A stretch of DNA of 64,000 bases from Biomphalaria glabrata (taxonomy: Eukaryota; Mollusca; Gastropoda; Planorbidae). The notes beneath the pieces were generated by a model that did no database searches, had not been told where the DNA came from, and saw only the letters and a program-made list of their open reading frames with translations. Shown in pieces: positions 35,336-45,801 of this stretch. The DNA lies in contig NC_074714.1 of the NCBI RefSeq assembly GCF_947242115.1, forward strand, positions 42,018,149 to 42,082,148, written 5' to 3'. Both the position numbers and the translations under genes were made by a program. Position 1 is the stretch's first letter. Each line of letters begins with the position of its first letter.

Positions 35336-38300
35336 CATCACTTGCCTTTTATCTTTTTTTTTTAAGAAATGGTTTATATGTGTGTGTGTACATGAATTAA
35401 AAAAAACATTTTAAATTTCAGAAAACCTATTTCCAGCACTATGAAGTTTAGTGTTTATTGGATTTTCAAAAGTAAGTTTAGTTTTTGAGATCTTAACATG
35501 AAATAAAAAGACTTTTTTTTTCCAAATGCAAGCTGCTAACAAGGTGATAAGGGAGTTTCTGGTTACACTGCTTCTGAGGGTCACAAGTACCTACATATTA
35601 TACCCCAATTCAATGCACACTTAAATCACATCATCAACAGTGACCAAAAAGGACTCAATCTTAACATACCATAATTATCATTAATGATTTGTGCAAGACA
35701 AATATGAGAATATTTGTCAACTTACTCTGTCTTGATCATCTTTCTTTAAATGTATGTATATTCTATTGCATTTACTTGTATGCACAGAAAGAATGGATAG
35801 AATCATAATTAGGCTAGAAAGATCACATTTCTGTATGGATTTTGTTTGAATGAACTAAAGAATAGCAATGAATGTGACCTGAGAAAGAAGTCATCTCATA
35901 CAACTGTTGAATTACACTAGCTACATTTTTCATCTTACTTTCAAAATGGTTTCTATGTATCAGCCTACAATACAACTCTTGTAATTTCAAAAATTTAAGG
36001 GTCTATGCATTAGACACCTGTGTTGTGGCAAATGTTTCAAGGCTAATGAAGACTTACTCTGAAATCAGATTTAAAAATGCACTTTTATGTTTTGTATATT
36101 AATCTGACAGCACAAACAAGGGCAGCTGAATAATGGGTCTGTACCATACTTATATCCATTACCATTCAAAGTATTCTAATATTTTGTGAAACATTTAATT
36201 ATGTTCAATTGTTTCTTTTGATTTACATTTGCTTGCACAATGTAGATGAATTAATTCCCTTGTGTCATAACATAAATAACAAATTTGACTTTCAAATTTT
36301 AGGCTTAATTCTTTTTTTATCAAGTTTTTAGGTCAACATTTTCTCAGATTGTTTCAGAATGACAATAATAAAATGAACAGTATTTTCACTTCACCTGTAT
36401 GGGAGCTAAGCCAAACAGTTTCTCACCAGGGCTTTCTGTCCTTCAACCAATTATAGTTCTCAGGTGTCTGGTTCCTGATAATTTGAATACTTACTTAGAC
36501 TTAAGTCCTCCAGCACTGTTCTGCTCATAGGGCGACAGGCTATTTCCTTAGAGTTTGATCATAGGTGACTTCCACAGGCCACTTTCCAAGCTAAAGCTCA
36601 TGAATTTTAGGTCTAAAAGGTGTGACGCTATTTTCGGCTTAAATGTTTTAGTAAATGTATTTCATCTTGCCTAAGGATATGTTCAAGGAATCTTACCTAA
36701 TGTTCAATCACCAATTCAGTCACAGAAGTGCCTCTTCAAGAAAGAACTTTATTTGTGACATGACCTTATTTGATATGACCTAATTTGATGCTTTTAGCAT
36801 CATATATAAATAACTTTTGAAATGTACAAAATGGGTGTTTACAATCAATTTCTGACGTAACACTGTGTGTGTGTGTGTTTCATGTATTACATAATGCATA
36901 GTTGTTGGGTGGCTTAGCCTGTGCCAAGCGAGGGACAGCACACCCCAGACAATAAAATACATACAATATATAATTTTTTTTTACTAATATTAATTATAAA
37001 AAAAAATACAAATAAAGATTTATAGCTGACATATTTATTTGTCTGTTGAAAAGCAACACAGCACAAAATTTCTCTGAAAACAAACATTCCAATGTTTAGG
37101 TCTCAGCCTGTACCATCTATGTCATGATGACAGCCATTACAGGAAAAAGAGGGGAAGTGGGGGGAAAATGTGGAGATCTTTTTAGCTTCAGGAATATTAT
37201 ATGGAAACCAAAACTACAGAAAACATACACATGGTAGACTAAAACAACAGAAATCATATCAATGTGTCCTTCAGCTTGACAAAAACATCTACATTCTGCC
37301 CCAAACATATCACCAGCCTATGAAACCAGTAAAACAAAACTTGACATGCTCACAAGTCATGAATGTACATCACTGAAAATTGCATGCAGAAAGACTAAAA
37401 TCTTGTACTTATCAAATAATTCTTCATGACAATGCTAGCAACATCACAATCTTGAAGCTGCAAAAGGAACACTACAGAGAGGATTACATTGACACAGAAG
37501 AAGAAATAAAATGCATAGATTTGAGTAGATTATGACTTGGTTAGCTCAATATCTTGTAACTGAATATATAAGGTACACATTTCTAAGTTGCAAAGAAGAG
37601 ATTTAAAATAAACATTTATGTTAAATAAAAACTGTATCAAACAGAACAACTTGACTGTTTTATGTAAATGGAATATCATGTGTCACTTTGTTAAATCTAG
37701 AGAACTAAATTTCCATAACAATATTATAAAAGAAACCAAAAGTCATTTGGAATAAATCAGTTATTGAACAACGTGGGTAGCAATGTTGAAGCATAAGAAA
37801 ACATTTCACAAGCTTAGTGCTTATTTTTTTTTAACTCTTAAGAGAAACTGACTTTTACATGTTCATGTTTGTATAGACCATTTTGGCAAAATTTTAAAAT
37901 ACTGGTATACTTAGAAAATAGCACAATAACTATCACAATAAAGAACAAATTATTTCTAACATTTAATTTGGCAAATATTTATGAGTTTCCAGTCTTGTGT
38001 AGGACAACTAGCAGCTACATTTTAAACTTTGAACTGTGTGGGATATATATTTAGTCATCTTTTAGGAGTCATGTCATAACTTGTGTTGAGAGCCTTCCTT
38101 TCAAATGAAATGAAGGAATTGCCAGTAAAAAAAAAACAGAATAGAGGTAGGAAAAAAAAAAGCACTAAGCATGTGATTTGTCTTTATAAAAATGAATTCA
38201 ATTAAAAATTTAGCAAATGTTGGTTGACTTATATACATAGCAAAAACAAAGTATTTGAAACACTATATTAAAGTTACATAATCATATTGCACATGAAAGG

Positions 38301-40526
38301 TTATATGAAAATAAATGTTTTATGTGATCAGATTAACAGCCATCAATTGATTCAAAACAGAAAAATTACATTTTACCTATAAACATTGAAAAATTATTTT
38401 TCCAATAATAATTTGTCAAAAAAATAAAAAACAAAATTAAATAATTTAAGGATAAAAACAATAAAAATGATAACAATTGTACAAAGAAAAAAGTACCTTT
38501 ATGATGTTATGCATTCAATAAAACCTGAAACATTCTTTGATGCGACTTTTATATTGTCCAATGTTTTAACTTAAATGATATAACATCAGGGAAATGTTTA
38601 CAAATTACAACAGGAACTATTGAACAATTGTATAAATAGTTAGTTCTACCTTAAAATTTTTCAGCTAAAAAGAAAAAAAGGTTTTATTTAAAGAGACTTC
38701 TATCTACTATATATATAAATGCAACATTGTACAAATTCAAAAGTTAATAAATTATATACCCAATACTGACTTGTGCGGTAAGACAAAGTGTTTGGCAATT
38801 ACCCACACCTCACAATACAAATCCACCTGTATTTTCCATCTGAGCAGAGTCTATCATTCTCATACAAGAACCTTAATATACAGGGGAATCACCCATACAG
38901 ATATATATTTCAATTAGTACTGCACAAGCCTTGATTAGATTTTCATTACAGATAAATTTTTGAAGTACCTTTCAGAGTATTTAAGTGACTGCATTATCTT
39001 ACTAAATTACTAAATCTCAAACTAAAATTAAATTTTAGAACTGACATGCAGTTAAAGGAGTGACGCTTCAGGCCCATGTAGCACCAAGAGTTAGTTTATC
39101 AAACTTGTGATATTTATAACTAAAGCAGTCATTAGAAGTTTTATATAAAAAAACATATATGTATAATCCTGGCTAAATAAAACTCAAAGCCTTGAGCGCA
39201 ATAAGTATTATATTTTTCTAACAGTATGCCAAGATTTGCCCAAGTAATCAATTTTTACAATTGAGTAATTAATTAAAATATGGTTAAAAAAAAAGTATAT
39301 CTCAGTAAAAAAAAAACCAGTATAAAATGCCCCATCATTTAATACTTTTTTTTTAATTAGTGGTATTCATCAAGTCTAGTATCATAATATCATAACCATT
39401 GTATTGTATTAGAATTTTATTTGTATAATTGGACATAAAAATGTGATCTACACCAACACTATATATTACTTTACTACACAATACACTGCACAGTACATAT
39501 TTAAATAGTTCTATAACTAGCCAGTTATTAGAATCCTTTTTAAATGTTTGAAACAAGAACTAGGGGATGGTGAATTTTTTAAATTTTTTTTTACCAAATT
39601 ATAAAAGCCAATGTTCTACCATTTTACTATGAAAGAGCTTTTCTAGCAATATTAAATGGTACATAGATACTTTAAATAAAATTTTTGGTTTCCATAAAAC
39701 TTAAAGTGTACATGAATATTGGAAGACTATGATGAGGCTATATATTACAAAGCACAACATACTACAACAGGAGTTTGTCATTTAAACTCTCTTTAATTCA
39801 ATCTTAAGTAAAAACAAATACTCCATCCCATTGTTTAACTTGTACAATCGAAAATGTCTGAAAAATGAACTAACATTGAATTTAGAATCTTTAGGTTGAA
39901 ATTAAATTACAAATAAATGAATAGATTGTGTAACCATAGAATTATCACAATATACAGGTAGGTAAAATACACTGTAAAAAAATAAGAAAAAAATAGTTAC
40001 ATTTATAGCAAGTCAAAATATTTTTAGAAAGTGATTGCTTGTTAAATAATCTATATAAATATTTTGTTTTACACTATTAAACACATCCAATGACATAAAA
40101 AAGAGAATGATATATATAAATAACCTTGTTTATGTACCAATTAGTTGTTGTTTTTTGTACAAACATAAAAATTGAACACTATTAAACATTAAAACAAAGC
40201 CAGGATTACTTTTTAAATGTAGGTGAGATTTTAAAAATGTTTGAAATAGTAAGGAGAAGTCCATTTTAAAGTTTAAAAAACTATTAAATCACTTCATAAC
40301 TTCAATTTCATTAGAGCTGAGCTATAATTAAATATTTTGTTAAAAAAGTAATTTAGTAAAATAAAAAAAATCAATTTAAAAAATAAGAAACCTGTACGTT
40401 ACCTTTTACATCACAGTTCTGAGATACATTTCTTGTTATTTGTGAGCTTACACAAAGATATTATTGTTATGATGGAAATGGTACAAAAATAACAAAAGCT
40501 TTAAAAAAAAGTGTTATTTTGGTACT
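35336..40526. other. Convergent intergenic region, no gene recognised
   Basis: Very AT-rich, with only short open frames. The part next to 40526 is probably the 3' UTR of the Egalitarian-like gene. I looked on the minus strand for an exonuclease-domain exon of that gene and did not recognise one. Confidence 0.5.
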
Positions 40527-42242
40527 TCACAGATCCTCGTGAAAAAGTTGGGTTGCCAGAACATCTCCAGTGACAATAGTTTGACAACCCACCGAGACAA
40601 ACTTCTTACCTTCAGCGTCTGAGTTGTTAAGGTTGCCATCAGAACCGTTGATGTTTGCAGCTCCTGCCCTGGGACTATCCATCAAAACAGAACGATTCAT
40701 GTACTGCCTTTCAGCCACCATAGACACCTGGGGAGATATATCTCCATCATCATCACTAAAGTTTAGCTCATCTACATCTTTCATCCCTTCCAGCTCTACG
40801 TGGTGAAAGTTCCACACTGGCACCACACCAGCACCACTGGGGGCAGCATCTTGAAAGGAATACTTAATCCCGCCGATATTCAGAGGAGTTGTGCTGGAAA
40901 AAGTACTGTCATCAAGATCAGGATAAATCTTTCTGATCTCATCATTCATATTGCCAAGAGGGACCTGTGGCTCTCTTGGTATTCCATCTATTGGAAGATC
41001 AAGCTTTGCTGCAACTTTGTCAATCAGATCCTCTATAGACTCATTCTCCTTCCACACTTTTGTTGCTTTCCAGCGAGCTCTGCTGCCTTTAGGAGCAGGA
41101 ACTGCATCAAACATAACCCATTCGCCAATCTTGAGAAGTTTGTTAAGATCGTCAATGTTCTTACCGAAAATTGTTCTATCTATGAAGACATGTTCGTGCA
41201 TGCCAAGATCAATGATGCCCCAAAGCTTGGCCACATGAAATATCTGGCCTTTGCGCCCACTCACGGAGGGCTTAGTCTGAACATGTGGCCTGCTTCCAGT
41301 GATAATGACATTTAATCTAGTGTTCTTAATAACAGACACCACTTCATCCTCACCAATGGTAAAGATATTATCATGAGCCGAGATAAACTGCTGCAGTTCT
41401 GGCTTGCTCCAACCGATTGTGTTCCTTAGACTCTCAGGAGCTTGACTGAAATGGCCAGACAAACTGTTGACTTTCATGTCCCCTTTCTTCTGGATAATAC
41501 TTTTAATAAACATGACAGCTTTGTACTCATTTGCTGTCATTGTCACAGGACCAGCTTTAGTTGTCACTGAAGAGACAGGAACTGGAGCTACAGTCACTGT
41601 GCGGCCTCCAACAGGCTTAGGCAAGTCAGATACATCTAGCGACTTTGGACGGCGCTTATTTTTGGGAGTTGTAGGAGGTAATACTGGTGGTTCAGAAGAT
41701 GAGTCTGTGTCAGCAGCATTGCAGCGGATATTATCTTTAAGGCATACATTGTCATCTTTTACTTCGAAAATAAGTGGATGTTTCAAAAGAAAAGAAAGAA
41801 ATTCATTTTGAGGTCCAACACACTCTCTTATTTCAGGAGAGGCTTGAGAAAGATGTCCTGCCAGACTCTTCACAGGCATCCACTTTTCACCCTTCTTCAG
41901 ATATTTGGCTCTAAAAAACTGAACTGCTTCTGTTTCTATAGAGACATCTGGAAGACAAGAGTGACTAGAAGAAGAGGCAGGACTTGACTCTCGAAAATTT
42001 CCCCCAAGGGCGGTACCATCGTTAAGGCTGACAAGGTTACCATTTACAGAAAATAGGGAGGGATACTTCAGAAGAAATTTCTTCAAGCCGGCTTCATTTC
42101 CACCAGCACTTTGACGCATTTCTGAGGTAAAATTACGGCTCCCAAAACGTCCAGCAAGCTGGCTGATACTCATGGGAGCATTGCTGTACATTAATATTTC
42201 CAAGAAATACAACATAGCTTGGTGGCCTGGATCATCTGCCAT
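40527..42242 (-). CDS. Egalitarian-like LOTUS/winged-helix repeat protein, intronless coding region, 571 aa
   Basis: The ATG at 42242 (MADDPGHQ, with A at -3 and G at +4) is chosen over the upstream open frame, which has no ATG and begins near a probable splice acceptor (about 42286), suggesting a 5' UTR intron. Three winged-helix (LOTUS-like) repeats lie at about residues 3-70, 95-165 and 232-300. The first (EMRQSAGGNEAGLKKFLLKY) closely resembles the N-terminus of Drosophila Egalitarian, the Bicaudal-D and RNA-binding adaptor for dynein transport, as I recall it. Residues about 330-395 (WGIIDLGMHEHVFIDR, then GEWVMFDAVP) look like a small OB or cold-shock-like fold. The tail carries an acidic stretch and SVGCQT. 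The protein stops there, without the DEDD exonuclease domain usual in Egalitarian. A weak donor (GTGAAG) overlaps the stop, so a longer spliced form is possible, but I found no exonuclease exon downstream. Confidence 0.75.
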   Translation of the reverse strand: MADDPGHQAMLYFLEILMYSNAPMSISQLAGRFGSRNFTSEMRQSAGGNEAGLKKFLLKYPSLFSVNGNLVSLNDGTALGGNFRESSPASSSSHSCLPDVSIETEAVQFFRAKYLKKGEKWMPVKSLAGHLSQASPEIRECVGPQNEFLSFLLKHPLIFEVKDDNVCLKDNIRCNAADTDSSSEPPVLPPTTPKNKRRPKSLDVSDLPKPVGGRTVTVAPVPVSSVTTKAGPVTMTANEYKAVMFIKSIIQKKGDMKVNSLSGHFSQAPESLRNTIGWSKPELQQFISAHDNIFTIGEDEVVSVIKNTRLNVIITGSRPHVQTKPSVSGRKGQIFHVAKLWGIIDLGMHEHVFIDRTIFGKNIDDLNKLLKIGEWVMFDAVPAPKGSRARWKATKVWKENESIEDLIDKVAAKLDLPIDGIPREPQVPLGNMNDEIRKIYPDLDDSTFSSTTPLNIGGIKYSFQDAAPSGAGVVPVWNFHHVELEGMKDVDELNFSDDDGDISPQVSMVAERQYMNRSVLMDSPRAGAANINGSDGNLNNSDAEGKKFVSVGCQTIVTGDVLATQLFHEDL

Positions 42243-42289
42243 TTTCAGATTTATTCTTGCTTTTTTTTGGTGTAAAATATTCAATCTAT

Positions 42290-44555
42290 AACAAAATCTG
42301 ATGAAGATGATTGGCTATATTGTACTACTGTAAAAAAAAACCAACCCTTTTTTTTTACGTTGGCTTATGATCATCGAAACCGAAGTCTCTTCCCCCTGAA
42401 AAGTAAAATATATAACTATATTATGAAAGATAAGAAAAAAATTGATAAAAAAACAAAAACTCTAGGTCATAAATAAATGTTTATTGTTCATACCATAAAA
42501 GTTTAAAGGGTTTAGTAAAATTGATTAATAAATTATAAATTGTTTATACAATAATTCAATAATGTGCTGACAATTTCCATACTTAGTTTAAAAAAAAAAA
42601 GAAGTGCACAGATTTAGAACACTATTAATTATAAGTAGCTGTTGCAACTATTAAGTCTTTCAAAAAATATTTATTATAAGTAGAAAATCAAAAAAACTTT
42701 TAAATGTTTTAAAAATGGTATGTTTGAATTGAAAAAATAAAATATAAATGACAAATTATTTTTTTAAAGCAAGAGTATATTATATGTATATACATGCTTT
42801 AAATACCATGCTTAAATCTACAAAATTAAAAGCAGTACCAGGTATATAGAAAATTTGATTTTATTTTCTTAATACCAGTATAATTGGAATGATAGATCTA
42901 TGTTAAGATGAAGTTACTAGTGAAAAAGAAAGATTCAATGTGAATTGTTTAAGTTCCTTCTAAAAATGGTTTATAAAAATGTTTAATTATGTGCTTCCAG
43001 TGTATGTGAATAATTTTAAAAACATGTTTGCTTTCAGAAAACCATAAGTGACTGCACATTTATATGTACATTGAGAAAAATGAAGAAGAGGATAAAGTTT
43101 AATTCTCGATGGCGCCTTTGTTTGTTTTTTACATTTAAATATATGACAAATAAACAATAGGGATTTTGCCTTATTAAATATTGAGGTGTCACTAAAAATG
43201 TGTAGAAATGAATTAATGATGTTTAAAGAGAAAAAAATAGGTGTTGGAGTGTATTTTGTGTATGTGTATTTTATTATACTGGTACTAGAAAACTAGATTC
43301 TAGTTTAGATTTTCAAGATCTATCAAGAATTCTAGACATCTAGATTCTAGATCTATACTAGACTTAATATCGAAATGGTAGGGACTATTTGACTTTTTTC
43401 TTTAAAATTTGACAAAAACAGACTTCTACCTGAGACCTGTCCCCCTCCCCATCATTTCATCAATCTTTATCTTATTATAATGAATTCCTTTTTAATTAAA
43501 TTATGAAAGAAAATTAGTGCAGAAGATCTATTATTTATAATAAATTATTATTCTAAATTAGATATATATGATATGATATAGTATCATATAGAGCTAGCAG
43601 AGCATGGTTAAGTGACTAATCATAATGGTATGTGAGCAGTAAGAACCAAGAACCATCACCCAGCTGGGTAAAATGGCTGGAATGTCTATGATCAATGTTA
43701 AATGTGTTATGTGATTCATTTCAACTGATTCGCTTGGTTGACTCAGTTCTCAAACAATGAGGTCGATAAAAAAGAAATCCATTTAAAAAAAAAATTGAAG
43801 GCGTTTGCGTATGATTACGACAATGAATGCTAAAGCATCTTGTAGATTGTAAATGTTTATTCAGAATGCAATTCACTTACGTTGTAAGTGGGCGAAAAAG
43901 TGCCTACAGCCTTACGAAAGCAGCCATCTTGGGAAGATAGTTAACCCTTTTGTTGAAGGAGAGCGAGCAATGAGCACCGACAAGAAGAGAAAAAAAAAAG
44001 TTGTGTTACCTCCCTTTCCAAATGTTCGTCAGATGTATATTTAGAACATTGCTTCAAAATACTGACATTCTTGCAGCATATGTTATGAGTTATGTTAGCC
44101 ATGATTAAAATTATGATTTTCGTGGATTAGCCTACAATCGGAAATTTATAGATTTAATGCAAGGTCGGCTAGGGTGCTGAGATCAGCTCCTTATAAAAAA
44201 GAATTAAATAAAAAAAGACATGAATGTAAATTATGTAGATTCCAAAAATAAATATTATTTTATAATAATAATAATCTTTATTATCCGTAAGGAAATTTGT
44301 CTTACAATTTGTACATTACACCAAACAAAAAACATTATAACTATAAGAAACCAAAGTGTACATTCACAGAGACAAGTAGCCAAGTATTATTGCTTATAAT
44401 GTTAACCCTACATTTAATTAAATTTTATCATTGCTTTGTGTGACATGCTTATAGATTTCCCCCCTTCCCTCAATTTTCAATGTCCATAATTTGTTCATAT
44501 AGCCTATTAGGCTATGATATTCTTCCTACGGAATTGTTTTGTTTTACATTTTTAG
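42290..44555. other. 5' flank of the Egalitarian-like gene, no gene recognised
   Basis: AT-rich. It probably contains a 5' UTR intron and exon. A stretch at 44262-44330 (AATAATAATAATCTTTATTA then TCCGTAAGGAAATTTG) looks like a transposon or SINE end, but I cannot classify it. Confidence 0.4.
43900..43945 (-). promoter_or_regulatory. Possible promoter element upstream of the Egalitarian-like gene
   Basis: On the minus strand CCCAAGATGGCTGCTTTCG fits a YY1-type AAGATGGC site, often found at transcription starts. It lies about 1.7 kb upstream of the ATG, compatible with a 5' UTR intron ending near 42286. Weak evidence. Confidence 0.25.
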
Positions 44556-44705
44556 GATGTTCCTTCAGAGTTGAAGATAGTTTACTTCCTAGTCCAAACC
44601 TCCCGCAGGACGACGGGGGATGGGAGCGGGCAGGGTTTGAACCCTCGACCGTCGATAAATCCGAACGACAGTCCAGCGCACAAACCGCACGACCAGGCAG
44701 CCATC
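44556..44705 (-). mobile_element. tRNA-derived SINE (family A)
   Basis: On the minus strand: a box-A-like TGGTCGTGCGGTTTG, then TGCGCTGGACTGTCGTTCGG, a box B GAGGGTTCAAACCCTG, then CTCCCATCCCCCGTCGTCC, GCGGGAGGTTTGGACTAGG and GAAGGAACATCC. The internal polymerase III promoter boxes and several copies in this window support a SINE. Confidence 0.8.
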
Positions 44706-44974
44706 CTTAGTTGCATAAAATCAGAGAACGCGCCAAGACTTATTTGCATATATCTATCTGCCTCGGGAACTATTAAAAATCTCATTAAGATATCAAGCAC
44801 ATTTTCTGTTCACTGCTATCTAGCTTATTCCGCCTTCACGTATCCTTTAGTCTGTTAACAGTTAGGGAACTATTACAAATTGAAAGGCATTATCTACTCA
44901 TTAAGATATCATATCATATCAAGCACATTTTTTTGTTCACTGCTTTCTAGCTTATTCCTCCATCATGTATCAGG

Positions 44975-45070
44975 TATTCCTAATCCAAACTCCCCGCAGG
45001 ACGACGGGAGATGGCAGCGGGCACCATCGAGGCGAACGAACGACAGTCCAGCGCGCATCCAGCTTTGATA
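44975..45070 (-). mobile_element. Second, shortened copy of SINE family A
   Basis: Shares CCCGCAGGACGACGGGAGATGG and ACGACAGTCCAGCGCGC-type blocks with the copy at 44.6 kb; the B box region is deleted. Both copies are accompanied by similar AT-rich sequence (about 44766-44842 and 44865-44970: CATTAAGATATCA...CAAGCACATTTT...CTAGCTTATTCC), so the region looks like a local duplication. Confidence 0.6.
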
Positions 45071-45801
45071 GAGTACCTCGTGTTGCGAACTCTCAGAACT
45101 AATTGATGACAGCCAAATGCTCCAATAGTGTCTATTACATGATATGATATCGTGGCTCTCGTCTAAATGTAACGAGTGTGTTTTTCTTCAGTTTTATTTA
45201 AAGCTAGCATTCCTCTGGTACGCGAGTATCTGAATAATTGACCAGTCTGGCTTTACTTTCAAAACCTAGTCTCTGATGTCTGGTCTAAAAATCTTAAGAC
45301 GTTGTGAAAAATCTCAGGGAGGGGGATATAATATTTAAAATCTTTCTGTGATATAGCCACTTTAGAAAGATTTACTCTTGGGGGAGCTACCACCTTCTAC
45401 CAAGCGCGTCCCCAGGTGGCGGATAGGGGAAAGACCCTTAGATATAAGGGTTAGCTGTGAATAGCAAATAAACAGCCGCGGACCAACTGGTTTGCAGTCA
45501 TGGAGGATGAGGTGAAGTATTCCAGTGGTTAGAATATTTACTAAAAACATCTCAGAAATCCAGGGAAATGATTGCAAAAAGCGAGTATAGGGCGCTCTAA
45601 CTCTAAACCCGGGTAGATGAAACCCGTTAGCTAGGGATAGCAGTTCATCTAGGAGAGAAAACTCCGAAAATAAACACCTGCTGCCTTGCAGATGATCTTG
45701 GATGATCAAAGGCTATGGGAGCACACCCAGAAAGAAAAGCAGGCTGAAGTCGGAGTCAATGGGCCTCCTGGCGCATAACACATTGACACGCAACCTCATC
45801 T

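Noticed and set aside
37117-37376. Overlapping open frames on both strands near 37.2 kb
   Set aside because: Short, no splice-consistent neighbours and no recognisable motif.
43853-44044. 63-codon frame upstream of the Egalitarian-like gene
   Set aside because: No homology; it overlaps a likely 5' UTR or promoter region.
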